Shown one piece after another: positions 26,601-35,766 of a DNA stretch of 64,000 bases. The first letter of the stretch is position 1; every line of letters begins with the position of its first letter. The position numbers and the translations under genes were made by a program. The notes under the pieces were generated by a model, which was given only the letters and a program-made list of their open reading frames with translations, did not search any database and was not told the DNA's origin. The DNA comes from a virus. Location: IMG/VR virus record IMGVR_UViG_3300042868_012479, positions 18,524 through 82,523 of that record; one strand, 5' to 3'.

Positions 26601-29600
26601 TGTGCGGCCTTGAGGTCGCTATCCGCCTTGAGCTTTGCAGCAGCAGCGCGAACATATGGGCCAAGCGCCTTAAACGCGGCGTCTATGTTGGAGGTAAGGC
26701 CTGACCAGAATCCGTCGCCAAAGTTTGCGCCGACGCCGGTTCCCTGAACTTTAAGCGCCGCAACATCGATCCCCGCGTCTGAGAAGGCGTCGTTAAGCTC
26801 TGCCTTTGCGCCAGCAAGAGTAATCTTTCCTTCTTCAATCTTCTTTTGCAGGTCTTGGATTCGCTCATCAAGTTTGCGCTGTCGCTCTGACTGATCGGTC
26901 TCAAGCTGCTTGAGCTTCTGTTCGTAGAAATCAACAGTGTCCGTAAACGGCACGCTGGCTTCTCCGGCCGTAATGGCGGCCTGCATATCGTCAGCCTGCC
27001 TCTGGCTCTCACCGTCATAAAGAGTACGAGCCGCGTCGCGTGCGGCAACAGCTCGCTGCAACGGGTCAACAGTGGCATCGAACATGGCTGCCGCAGCCTC
27101 AGCAGCAGCTTGGCGGTCCTTCTCAAGTGCCTTAAGCTTCTCAACCTCTTCGCGCTGGGCAACGAGCGCCGCATGCTGCTCTTTAAGGGTTCCAAGGCGA
27201 ATACTCTCGCCGTTGTAAAGGACGGCAACGTTATCAAGCGCCTTGTTCTTCTCGGTTTCAAGGGCCTTCTTCTCGTCCTCAAAGACAGCGCGCAGTACGT
27301 CTGTGGCGCGAGTCAGGAGGCGGTTGAGTGGCTTCTGGAACCCTTCAGATGCCTTGCTGAGCGCCTCAGCTGCGTTCTCAGCGATCTCTCCGCTTGAGTC
27401 CACGGCGCCCTGGAGCAGCTTCAGCGTGGCTTCGGCCTCGGAAGTGCCAGCCGCACCAGCAATCGCGTCTGTAACCCGCTTTTTGGTTGCAGCAGTGACT
27501 GAACCAAAGATGGTTTGGGCAACGGATTCGATGCTTGATCCCATCGCAGTGAGGCGCAAGATTTCGTTGTCTTCCGCGCGGGCTATTGCCTTCTGCCCAC
27601 CGGCGGTACGTCGTGCTGGTGCTGGTCCGTAGACAAGGTCCAGTTCTTTTGCGGTGCGATTTGCGTCGTACTGGCGCATTTCCGCCAGGGCCGCAGGCGA
27701 AACTGTTCGCATCTTATCAATGCGCATCTTGAGGTACTCAAATCCTTCTCCACCAAAACCACCTTGCGACTGGTTGTACTTGAACAAAAGGTCGTCCTGC
27801 GACATTGCGGCGACTTCTTCTGGCTTGTACCCGTGGTTGGCAATAAGCACCTGTCGGGCATAATCAAGCATGCCCTTCTGGACAAGCGGATTGTTAAAAT
27901 CTTCAGCTGTTGTTGGGTTTGCAGCCATGATACGGTCCGAAACTGACTGGCCGTATTTTTCCGCAAACGTCTTTGCATATGCCTCATCCGCAATGACACT
28001 TTTCCCGTACGTAGTTTCTGCGGCAAGTTTCTTAAGCTTCTTATCTGCCTCTGAGGCCGCAACCCCAAGACCCACAACGGCAATAGTGCCTGCGGCCATA
28101 GCGGCGGCAAGGGCCAGATTTACTCCAGGGATGAACATGAACAATGCGATCAACGCCTGCAAGCCCATGGCAAACAGTCCGAGGTTTGTCATGACCCCGC
28201 CAAGCGACTGCAGGAACTCGTTATTCAACATAGTCCCTAGCGCGGTAAATCCAATACCGACACCAAGCAATGACTGACCTACAGTGCCAAGGTTTGAGGC
28301 AATTGCCTTTGCGGCACTGGAAAGTGCGGTCCTAAAATTTGCAAAGCTGCTGAATGTTGACCTAAGTGCCTGCCCAAATCCTCGGACTCCTTCTTTTACC
28401 GCAGCCAGCTCTCCGGCCAGTCGCTTTGCCTCTTCGGCGCCAACCTTCTTTTCAAACTCTATTTTCTCTGGGCTATTCCCCCTAAGAAATGCCAACGTGT
28501 CCTTTGCGTCCTTAGTGCTGACCGCTCCGGCACGCTCTTCTGGCGAGATGGCGGTTGGCACGATTACTGGCTTCCCTGTCTTTGCCGCCTCTTCTCGAGC
28601 CAGCATTTGCATGCGCGCAAAATTTGCTTCAGCAAGAGCTGGGCCACCCTGGAATCCAGAGCCTGGGCCGATTGGGGTCATGCTGTACACTGCCGGACCA
28701 CGAACTGGGCGCCCGTCTTCGCCATAGATCGGCCTACCATCTGGGCCCCTGAGCTTTTCGCCTTCCATTCGGGTCGCCTGGTAGCGGGTTTCAAATCGGC
28801 GCTCGGTTGCGCCAAACATTGACGCCATTGCCCCGGAGAACCGGAAGTTGCTCATTGCCGCCTTGACCTTATCTGCGGCGGTGGCGACCTTGAGCATTGA
28901 TGCTGCGATACCGTCGATCAGTAGGCGCTTTCCGATCCACGCCCCAAAGAATGCGCCAATGAGAGGCGCAAGAGACTGGAAGGTTCCGCCAAAGGCCGCA
29001 AACATCCCAATTAATGTCTCGATAATTGGAAGGATTGACTTGACTGCGGCGAGGAGCATTGCACCAACAACTTCGAGACTTGAGGAAATTGCAGTGGTAA
29101 TTGTTGGAACAATAGAGTCCGCAGTTTGCGACAGGGCTCCCTGGACAGATTCAACGAAGCCAGAAATCGTGTCCTTCATGCCAAACAGGTTTTGCTCTGC
29201 GGCATTGCCTAGGAACCCTACAAGTGCCGTTCCGCCGATGATCGCCGCAAGCAGCGGGTTGGACGCCATGGCGCCAGTGAGCACCTTCATCGCTACTCCG
29301 GTAGCAACAAGCTTACCAATTACCTGGTTTGATAGAATCTCCCCAACAATTCCCAGCCCCTTGGCGAAGGAGTCAAAGAATCCAAGTACGGTGCTGCCCG
29401 GCCCAGAGAGGTTTTGGGTAAAGCCAGAGATGACGTTTGCGAACGCGTCAACAAATGTCTCGAGTACCTTTGTGGCTCCTGGCAAGCCGCTTGCAATGCC
29501 GTCGGTAATTCCCTTAATCACCTCGCCCATTTGTTCCGCTTGCGCCGTAGCGGCCGGCGTCTGAAGGAACAGAGAGAGCTGGTAGGTTTGGTCTCGCACC

Positions 29601-32600
29601 ATTTCGAAGAATGGCTTGAATGCTGTGGCAATAAGGAACTGCGACGTGTCGGCGATGGTCGTCATAGCCCCACGGAATGTGCGGGCAAACGCCTTCATTC
29701 CCCCGCCGTAACGCTCCTCAAGTCCCTGCAAGATGGCCTGCACTGCAGCTGGTCCACCAATTTTTCCAACCTTAGACAGCTGCCGAACTGCGTCAACGGC
29801 AGTGCTTGGGTCCAGAAGCTTGTTGTACAGAACCGCATTGGCCTTCTTTAGCGCAGGGTCAGATTCCAGCTGCCGCAAAAGAGCCTTAGAAAGAATCTCA
29901 TAGCCCGCGATTCCTGCGTTAGACAGCTGCATCATGTCGTTTTGGTAGACGCGCCCAGCTGAGTTCATCTGGCCAAGGGCGTACGTTACTCGGCGAAGCT
30001 TGTCATCTTCAGCGCCAAGGGCCGCAACTGCGTCTCCGATATTAACAAGTGCGCCACGGAACTCCAGGGGAGCGTCAGGATTAAACTTGTTTGAGAGCAT
30101 CTCAAGAATTGGCATTTGGCCCTTGGCTTTTGCCGTAGCCGTATCAATTTCAAAGCCGAACGCCTTCATGCGCAAGGCAGCTGTTTGCAGATCACCGAAT
30201 CGGAAGTTTGTTACGTTTGCAAACTTGACAAGGGTCTCGATAGTTTCATTTGTTTTCATCCTTGCCTGGTCCATGGTCATTCCGGAGTTCTTAAACAGTG
30301 TTGTAAACCCTACGGCTGCAGCTTCAAGATCTGCGTTAAACTTGATAATGCCGCCACGGAAATGATCAAATACCTGGATGATGGTCATAGTAATTTGTCG
30401 ACCAAATGCAAGGGCCGTTGCGAACTTCAATGTGTTGATAGTCGAGAACATCATGCCGGTTCCGGTCGCCGTGACAGCTTTTGCAAGCTGGCCGAACTGA
30501 ACGTGCCCGTCTCGAACAATCATGTTTAGCCGGCTGTTTGCGGATGCTGCAGCCTGAGCCTGGAGCTGCTGCTCAACAAACGCCTGCTTTGCGAAATGCT
30601 TCCTTCCATCCTGGGAGAACTGGCCTTCCTGGTAGTTTGCGTACGCGCTCTGATATTGCGGAATGATGCTGCCGACCGTAGCCTGGTATGCAGCATTGAG
30701 ACGATTGCCAAACTGGGTGCGGCGCTGCTGGCTTAGCTGTTCAGGAGTGTATTTCTCGCTAAGGGTTTCCCCGCTTGCCGATGTGACTCGCTCAGATGGG
30801 GCGCCAAGGCCGCCATACCGTGGGATACCGTGTCCGGCGGTAAACTTGATGAACTGCGAAACCTGCGCGCCATTAGTCGCCCACCAGTTACGGAAGTCAT
30901 CAAATGGTCCACCGCCAATGGTGTATCCGCCGCCAGATCCGCCACCAGATCCGCCGCCACCGCTACCTGGCCTCCGGGCATTGCCACCGCCGCCGCTTCC
31001 GCCGCCGCCTGTTGGTACAAGCGCACCGCCACCAACAGAACCACCAGCCCCATCGCCCGGCCCCAGTTGTAGTGGGGCTCCTGAAGCGATTGTGACTGGT
31101 GGCAATTGCGGCGCTCGTGAGGATGGCGGCAATACATTTGAAACGCTTGGTGGCGCATTAGCCTGGGTCTGGCCGCCAGCGACTTGTGCTCGGGCTACCT
31201 CTGAGGATGTTCCGAAAGCGCTTACAGCCTTAGATGCTTTCTCAAAATCGCTTACCAATCCAAGCAGCGAAGCGCGCAAGTCATCACCTGGCTTTCCGCT
31301 AAGCGCCTCCATTACCTTAATCTTTCCCGTGGCCGCACTGGTAATGTCGTGAATTGACTGCAGCATCTCAAGGGGTGCGATTGCGATAAACGTGCGCATT
31401 TGTTCTGCAAGTTGAGGGCTCTGTGCGTTGGCATACGGGAGCATTCGCCCGGTTCCGACCATGCGGCTAAGAGCGTCCTCGAGCAGCCCGATAGTCTGCC
31501 CTCCAAGACCAGGTGCAGTTCGATTAGCGGTAGGAAGGTTGGCGTAACCAGTGTATAGCTTAGATGCGGCCTCAAGCGCATACGTTGCGCGACCAGCCAT
31601 CGGGGCGGTAAGCCCGGCAAATTGTATAACTGCATCTTTGAATAGCGAGAATGCGGCTGGCTGCCCGCCAGTGGCAAAAGCCCTAGCAATTTGAGCGCCA
31701 GTATCCATGATGAATTTTGCAACTTCTTCTGCGCGCGCAAACGCAGCTGGGCCAAGAGCTGCCTGTGCCCCTTCCACATACATTTTTTGCTGAGCGTGCA
31801 TTTTCATGGCGCCAGCATCTTGGGCTTGGGCCATAATGTAGTCTTCTGGAGCCGCTGCGGCCTTGCCGGTTATAAATTTCTTCGAGGCAACAAAAGGCAT
31901 CATCCCTAGAAGTTTTTCAATTGCCATCGGCATTAACATCTTTTCTCGTTCTGCCATCTGAAATTGCAGTTGTATAAATCGAGGGTCGGCTTCTACCCCT
32001 TTTGGAACACCGCTTGCCCCGTAGTATCCAGCCCTATCACCAAACTTAGCTCGCATAGAAGTATGCGAGATCTCGTGAATCAACGTGGTCATTAAAGAGG
32101 TAGCTGTTGCACCCTTTAGGTTGTTCAGTGACAGCGTTGTGAGGCCCTGATCCCCCATCGGACCGCTGCCGGCAGCCACGATTGCTCCCGCTTCTCCGCT
32201 TTGTTGCCTAGCTCCTCGAAGCTCTACGCCAATAAGGCCAGCTTGCCTCCGGCGGAAGCGCATTTTTTCAAATGTTTGCTGAATGTCGCTGATGGTAAAG
32301 CGGCCATTCTTTGCAGGGACGTTTGCTTCTTGGAACGGATTAAATGTCTGAGACGGGCTGTAAAGGTATTCCTCAAGCATTGGCCTCATTGCCGCAAATA
32401 GGGCATCGCCACGTTGCTGCGTCATCCCGGTGACGCCGACGGCGGTGTGCTTGAACTTGTCGGGAACGTTATACGCAAGCGTCTTTGGGTCAAACTTCCC
32501 CTCAAAAGGCAACGAACCAAATGGGCCCAATTCGGCAGGTCCTCCAGGAGCAATCTGTGCAGATGCCGCTCGGCGTGTTTTAGCCGCAAATTCTTCTAGA

Positions 32601-35143
32601 ACTCCGCGAGATCCAAGCAGTTCATAATTTGCCTTAAGGATTTTGCCAATTTTTCGCATTGACTCTCTCATCTCAGCCATAACTTTGTCTATTGGCATCC
32701 CTGTGCGCAAAGAATTCAAGTAGTACTCTGGAAGTCCCGCATCCCCGACGCTGGCCCCAGCCTTAAGGGCGCGCGAAGCATTCGCTAGGGCCCGCACATA
32801 GTCTCGGTATCTTTCCATCCCGGCCATAAGCGCCTTGTTGAACTCCGCCTGGGCCTCTGCGGTAGCCTGGAGGTAGTCGTAGTTTGGGGCTGTTCCAATA
32901 AGCCGTGGGTTGATGCCAAACGTGCGAAGATCTTCCCCTCGCGCGCGCAATAGTGCGTCCTCTTTTGTAAATGGCGAACCGTTAGTTGGGGTTGGTGGTG
33001 GCGGGGCCGCCGGCGGAGCTGCCGGTCGCGCCGCTGGAACTGCAGCTGCCAATTGCGCTGCCTGCTGCTCTGCAATCTTGGTAAGCGTGCTAGAAACTGC
33101 ATCGTTAAGCATCTGGGCCAACTGCGCAGCAGGAACAGCCCTTGCGCCTGGGTTTGTTTTTTTAATTTCTGCAAGGGCAGCTGCAATGTTCTGTTGGTAC
33201 TTTGTAGCGGCATCCATTCCGGCCGCAATCATCTGATTAAAGTTTCCAGAAATCTGCGTTGGGTCTGGGAACATTGTTGGGCGCATCTCATCGCGGACTC
33301 GAGCAGCATACTGAGACACGGCGGTCATGAATGCCCCAAAGTTCTTTTCGCCGCTAACAAGCATTCCTTGGGCCAAGGCAATAGAGCGGTTATCCGGCCT
33401 CAGCTCCTGGAATGCTTGTGATCCAAGCGCTCCCTCAATCTGCTGAAGCGCCATTGCTGGATTTCCGCGCGAAGCCTCCATCCCTCTTGAATCATAGATC
33501 TTGCGCACATCTCCAAGAATGGCCATTGCTTTCCCAAGCGTGCCGTGCAGCGGGTCAAGTTCAGGGCTAATAGCGCCGGACTCAATTCTAGCCCGGACCC
33601 CAAGCTGGGCCCCTACGGAGTCTCGCAAAGCTGCGGACATGCCTGCGCTAAGCGAACCTTTGGCGCCCTTGCTTTCAAACACCGAAGAGATAAGGCGCTG
33701 AGTATCGGCATCTCCACCATAGGCTCGGGCAAAAAGGGTGCGCTCAAGAAGCTTTGCAAATTCTGGAGATTCTGCCCCGGCGGGGGTCATATAAGACTTT
33801 TCAAATCTGTTCTTGCCGATAATGCTTGCCACTTCAGCTTTAAACGCCGCAATGGGGTCACTTTGCCCTGAAATCAGCTTAGCGGCGCTCCCGGTCCCGA
33901 GGTTGGGCGAACGCCCAAGAAGTCGAGCAACTGCGCTAGCCTCTTCCGACGCGGTTAGTCCGGTGCGGTTATTCAGCTGCAGGGCCATTCGGCCTACGCC
34001 AAGATCCCCACCAAGCCCCTCATAGTTACCAGCAATCTGGCGGAGCAGCACAGGCGTCTTGCCGGAGCCAAGCAATGCGGCCATCTGCTTCATTATTTCT
34101 GAGGTGTCGCCGCCAAATAGCTGCGGGTTTGATTTAATAAAGTCTGCTTGCTCCTTAAAGAACCGAGCACGTACCTCTTTAATTTGCGCAACCTGCGCTG
34201 ATGAGGAGCCTGCTGCTGGCATTGTTGCTCCGCGCATAGCCATGACGCGACCGTTTCCAGAGATTACGGCCATCCGGCCGTCAGGCAATGCAACAGTTAC
34301 CGGCGTACCCTCCTCAAGGTGCGGGAAGTCTCGCAGGATTTTAGACGGGTCAAAGTTCTTGATCATGCCCTGGACTTGACGGTCTGACATTGCGCTGGCG
34401 CGATTTCGCGGCTGGAGCGCAGCTGGGTAGCTTGGCTGGTTGGAAGAAAGGATTTCTTCTAGGGTTCCGGCAATATACCGAGCCATAATTTGACCGGAGC
34501 CACTCGGATGCTCAAAGGGGCGCAGGCTTGGCTCAGCCCCAAAGAACCCTTGGTTCTGCTCTCTAACGCGCACACTCTGCGGGTAGGGAGACCCAGATGG
34601 CATGTGGTAGCTACGGCTACCGGCAGTATCGCGCAGCTGTGTGAGGTACGCGCGCTCTTGTCGAAGTCGCTCAGCGCTGTCTCGGGCCATTGCGACTGCG
34701 GACCGTGAGTCCTCTAGGCGTGCTTGCCTGGCTGCCTTGCGGGCTTCTTCTTGCACCTTGAGCTGGGCAACCTGTGCCTGCGTCTCTGCGCGAACGGCAG
34801 ACATACGCTGCTGGCTTGCTGCGGTAAATGCAGCTACGGAACTTGCCTGTAATTCATTTTGCTTTACAAGAGAGGTGTTAATAAGGCGAACTTGTCGATC
34901 CATGGCGCGAAGCGCAGGGATAGTAGTTCGTTGGATATCACGGGCAATCTGAAGCGGGGCCGATTGGCCACCTGGGCCAAGAAGGCTTGAACCAATGCTT
35001 GACCCCGTTGAGCCGAGTTTACGGAGTCCGGAAAGGAGGCTCTCAATGTCGGCAAGGGTTCGCTGGACGCCAGAACGGAAAGCCGTAGAGTCAAGCGATA
35101 GCCCAACCCTTGCGACATTTCCGCCCTGCTGTTCCTCTGCCAC
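23669..35143 (-). CDS. Tape measure protein with ParB-like and two zincin-like domains
   Basis: 3,824 residues from GTG 35143 (GGGGGT upstream), the largest gene here. Tape-measure features: position after the frameshift chaperone pair, long helical and coiled segments, hydrophobic stretches (residues ~2280-2350) and repeated GERGPE motifs near 2980 and 3750. Unusual additions: around residues 275-305 PVTVALPDGR and ISGNGRVMAM match the DdrB-like ParB domain of polyvalent phage proteins; HEISH at 1023-1027 and HEIGH at 3462-3466 (the latter followed by HETYAEAFVRFA) are zinc-protease motifs. Gly-rich linkers (~1370) separate modules. It sets tail length and is probably ejected into the cell, which would deliver these domains. 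Length without them would still imply a very long tail. Confidence 0.9.
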   Translation of the reverse strand: MAEEQQGGNVARVGLSLDSTAFRSGVQRTLADIESLLSGLRKLGSTGSSIGSSLLGPGGQSAPLQIARDIQRTTIPALRAMDRQVRLINTSLVKQNELQASSVAAFTAASQQRMSAVRAETQAQVAQLKVQEEARKAARQARLEDSRSAVAMARDSAERLRQERAYLTQLRDTAGSRSYHMPSGSPYPQSVRVREQNQGFFGAEPSLRPFEHPSGSGQIMARYIAGTLEEILSSNQPSYPAALQPRNRASAMSDRQVQGMIKNFDPSKILRDFPHLEEGTPVTVALPDGRMAVISGNGRVMAMRGATMPAAGSSSAQVAQIKEVRARFFKEQADFIKSNPQLFGGDTSEIMKQMAALLGSGKTPVLLRQIAGNYEGLGGDLGVGRMALQLNNRTGLTASEEASAVARLLGRSPNLGTGSAAKLISGQSDPIAAFKAEVASIIGKNRFEKSYMTPAGAESPEFAKLLERTLFARAYGGDADTQRLISSVFESKGAKGSLSAGMSAALRDSVGAQLGVRARIESGAISPELDPLHGTLGKAMAILGDVRKIYDSRGMEASRGNPAMALQQIEGALGSQAFQELRPDNRSIALAQGMLVSGEKNFGAFMTAVSQYAARVRDEMRPTMFPDPTQISGNFNQMIAAGMDAATKYQQNIAAALAEIKKTNPGARAVPAAQLAQMLNDAVSSTLTKIAEQQAAQLAAAVPAARPAAPPAAPPPPTPTNGSPFTKEDALLRARGEDLRTFGINPRLIGTAPNYDYLQATAEAQAEFNKALMAGMERYRDYVRALANASRALKAGASVGDAGLPEYYLNSLRTGMPIDKVMAEMRESMRKIGKILKANYELLGSRGVLEEFAAKTRRAASAQIAPGGPAELGPFGSLPFEGKFDPKTLAYNVPDKFKHTAVGVTGMTQQRGDALFAAMRPMLEEYLYSPSQTFNPFQEANVPAKNGRFTISDIQQTFEKMRFRRRQAGLIGVELRGARQQSGEAGAIVAAGSGPMGDQGLTTLSLNNLKGATATSLMTTLIHEISHTSMRAKFGDRAGYYGASGVPKGVEADPRFIQLQFQMAEREKMLMPMAIEKLLGMMPFVASKKFITGKAAAAPEDYIMAQAQDAGAMKMHAQQKMYVEGAQAALGPAAFARAEEVAKFIMDTGAQIARAFATGGQPAAFSLFKDAVIQFAGLTAPMAGRATYALEAASKLYTGYANLPTANRTAPGLGGQTIGLLEDALSRMVGTGRMLPYANAQSPQLAEQMRTFIAIAPLEMLQSIHDITSAATGKIKVMEALSGKPGDDLRASLLGLVSDFEKASKAVSAFGTSSEVARAQVAGGQTQANAPPSVSNVLPPSSRAPQLPPVTIASGAPLQLGPGDGAGGSVGGGALVPTGGGGSGGGGNARRPGSGGGGSGGGSGGGYTIGGGPFDDFRNWWATNGAQVSQFIKFTAGHGIPRYGGLGAPSERVTSASGETLSEKYTPEQLSQQRRTQFGNRLNAAYQATVGSIIPQYQSAYANYQEGQFSQDGRKHFAKQAFVEQQLQAQAAASANSRLNMIVRDGHVQFGQLAKAVTATGTGMMFSTINTLKFATALAFGRQITMTIIQVFDHFRGGIIKFNADLEAAAVGFTTLFKNSGMTMDQARMKTNETIETLVKFANVTNFRFGDLQTAALRMKAFGFEIDTATAKAKGQMPILEMLSNKFNPDAPLEFRGALVNIGDAVAALGAEDDKLRRVTYALGQMNSAGRVYQNDMMQLSNAGIAGYEILSKALLRQLESDPALKKANAVLYNKLLDPSTAVDAVRQLSKVGKIGGPAAVQAILQGLEERYGGGMKAFARTFRGAMTTIADTSQFLIATAFKPFFEMVRDQTYQLSLFLQTPAATAQAEQMGEVIKGITDGIASGLPGATKVLETFVDAFANVISGFTQNLSGPGSTVLGFFDSFAKGLGIVGEILSNQVIGKLVATGVAMKVLTGAMASNPLLAAIIGGTALVGFLGNAAEQNLFGMKDTISGFVESVQGALSQTADSIVPTITTAISSSLEVVGAMLLAAVKSILPIIETLIGMFAAFGGTFQSLAPLIGAFFGAWIGKRLLIDGIAASMLKVATAADKVKAAMSNFRFSGAMASMFGATERRFETRYQATRMEGEKLRGPDGRPIYGEDGRPVRGPAVYSMTPIGPGSGFQGGPALAEANFARMQMLAREEAAKTGKPVIVPTAISPEERAGAVSTKDAKDTLAFLRGNSPEKIEFEKKVGAEEAKRLAGELAAVKEGVRGFGQALRSTFSSFANFRTALSSAAKAIASNLGTVGQSLLGVGIGFTALGTMLNNEFLQSLGGVMTNLGLFAMGLQALIALFMFIPGVNLALAAAMAAGTIAVVGLGVAASEADKKLKKLAAETTYGKSVIADEAYAKTFAEKYGQSVSDRIMAANPTTAEDFNNPLVQKGMLDYARQVLIANHGYKPEEVAAMSQDDLLFKYNQSQGGFGGEGFEYLKMRIDKMRTVSPAALAEMRQYDANRTAKELDLVYGPAPARRTAGGQKAIARAEDNEILRLTAMGSSIESVAQTIFGSVTAATKKRVTDAIAGAAGTSEAEATLKLLQGAVDSSGEIAENAAEALSKASEGFQKPLNRLLTRATDVLRAVFEDEKKALETEKNKALDNVAVLYNGESIRLGTLKEQHAALVAQREEVEKLKALEKDRQAAAEAAAAMFDATVDPLQRAVAARDAARTLYDGESQRQADDMQAAITAGEASVPFTDTVDFYEQKLKQLETDQSERQRKLDERIQDLQKKIEEGKITLAGAKAELNDAFSDAGIDVAALKVQGTGVGANFGDGFWSGLTSNIDAAFKALGPYVRAAAAKLKADSDLKAAQALLAAATEPKQTYVPTQRVEDAITGKLASLRVKQQQIQAKLVELETDPAAKKKYGPAVSAAGVLARMEIQRLEAQLKGLVGPEQNSLLLSGLDTNVDAILYQIAALLTNITLPNANKAAGGSIVPGGKYMVGERGPEMLSVGGSGQLDIVPNHMLPTYLKSSAGALMAGKTGRMRGFAAGTPGASRVRMDDSDRVNPWAERDRRWAATWPTYFPEFNIALAPYNRDYFEIPLVSDAIGLAKSWFVNAGHPLKEKIASLRLDDRIKLPQSYLAEYARKTALLPDQKDRSENEQYLEWAKQFQNMDMVADVERSNALHAANLRMGTTSARDRASESAIMDHGLTVIDILRGLVFDTDVVDKAMRFTRSRRASHQNWLAYPPHPKNFDKYWAKDGSYGGHSIGGYSRIWDEVAVNSYTDRLNRMQEIKEMIRSYTNPGTGKGNNKKARPGSGPIMGGFADGTGTDYSWLEDGGTRQPAKMTQQGKLLDFLNLELPLRKTPVASTMYEFPWGKIKVDDGVRLPFSVPEIDELVRNVLKIAPEDFKPNFVIDFLNDEKYTLGWGVAGNAYTRQFGPDQIAMATRPVRKGSEARLQSLDPLFRSEKLNDAKSGMMETLVHEIGHIVDMRNPRNRPGTKGNMLGNMLGSAGKVIRAAGSFNFLKSATSSYNTFPHETYAEAFVRFARQNGVLPNTRLDNLDQEAVNPKKAQKLVDNLAAAEGWRVPGAPASLPKANSKLKSMDLKFGASKKAQGIAGIVADIATMWATGNLNIATLGSSVFMNLLTMLPGIGGSLAKFAGIAATLLGGGSVDRTMVGMLGSGVGEFLGGLLPIPFVGGWVGSLIGGFIGDWIYTNMMQNKFQKQTQGFVMAGGKGIFNVDKKLYQNVTGARALGGSVFPGNAYLVGERGPEIMVPSNLGSIVPNHKLRGPGSMSIGGGSGTISASVVINNPQLNSAADIDRLAEKVAAAQTRSLRAMGYARPR

Positions 35144-35156
35144 GTTTTACCCCCAC

Positions 35157-35396
35157 TCAATTCGCTCCGGGCCGTCCAAATATTTGGATCATTTGCTCGA
35201 GAGACCCGACATTTTTGTTGCCGTCTTTTGCTTCGGCAAACTTCGCACGGTTCTTTGATGGGGATGAGCCTGAAGATTCGCCCTTCATTTCTGCGTCACG
35301 TTGTTCAGCATACTTGGCGAATGCGTTCAGTTGAGGAAGAGTAAGCTCCATGAATTGGGCTGGGGTATACCCGAATGCATCGGCATACGATGCCAT
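35157..35396 (-). CDS. Tail assembly chaperone, frameshift extension (T part)
   Basis: 79 residues counted from its first Met, but probably expressed by -1 frameshifting from the upstream gene: after the slippery site the -1 frame reads SSGGVSWSDIDWGS and runs into MASYADAFGYTPAQF without a stop. The segment AFGYTPAQFMELTLPQLNAF is typical for the second half of siphophage chaperones. The tape-measure start follows 14 bases later. The long product would chaperone the tape measure during tube assembly. Confidence 0.78.
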   Translation of the reverse strand: MASYADAFGYTPAQFMELTLPQLNAFAKYAEQRDAEMKGESSGSSPSKNRAKFAEAKDGNKNVGSLEQMIQIFGRPGAN

Positions 35397-35425
35397 GATG
35401 CTTCCCCAGTCAATGTCAGACCAGC

Positions 35426-35719
35426 TTACGCCTCCGGAGCTTTTCCCTCGCTGATACCTTCCTCATCGTTGCCGATCAGGCCGCTGGAGCGAAGAACCTT
35501 GTCGATTTCGTCGCGCATGGTGTCAAGAGAAAACTTGTCGCCAACCGCGCGCTCATCGTAAGTCTTGTCATCCTTGCGGAGTACAAGCCACAAGATGTAG
35601 CGAAGTACAGTAAACTTGGTAAGGTCGACCTTGTCAAGGCCACCAAACTTCTCCTCGATGTCGGCGAGGTCATTAAGGGTAAGCACGCGCTTAGCACGCA
35701 CCTGGTTAAGGTCTGCCAT
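35426..35719 (-). CDS. Tail assembly chaperone (G part)
   Basis: 97 residues, GGAG upstream. Helical, acidic protein between the tail-tube genes and the tape measure, the conserved position of lambda gpG equivalents. A slippery heptamer lies in its last codons. Sequence similarity is weak, as is usual in this family; synteny and the frameshift site carry the assignment. Confidence 0.78.
   Translation of the reverse strand: MADLNQVRAKRVLTLNDLADIEEKFGGLDKVDLTKFTVLRYILWLVLRKDDKTYDERAVGDKFSLDTMRDEIDKVLRSSGLIGNDEEGISEGKAPEA
35441..35447 (-). other. Programmed -1 frameshift site (GGGAAAA)
   Basis: On the minus strand the frame reads GAG GGA AAA GCT, giving the canonical X-XXY-YYZ heptamer G-GGA-AAA, one base different from lambda's GGGAAAG. 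The -1 frame is open from here into the 79-residue downstream gene. The zero frame stops 13 bases later. Confidence 0.85.
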
Positions 35720-35766
35720 GTGAACTCCTTATTCCCCGCGATGGGGAGTTTGCCAGCTAGCAGCGA

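Noticed and set aside
30663-31352. Pro-rich 229-residue frame on the plus strand
   Set aside because: It is the complement of the Gly-rich linker of the tape measure.
35720-35766. CCCC-ATCG-CGGGG hairpin before the tail chaperone gene
   Set aside because: Short stem and no T-tract; overlaps the ribosome-site region, so not called a terminator.
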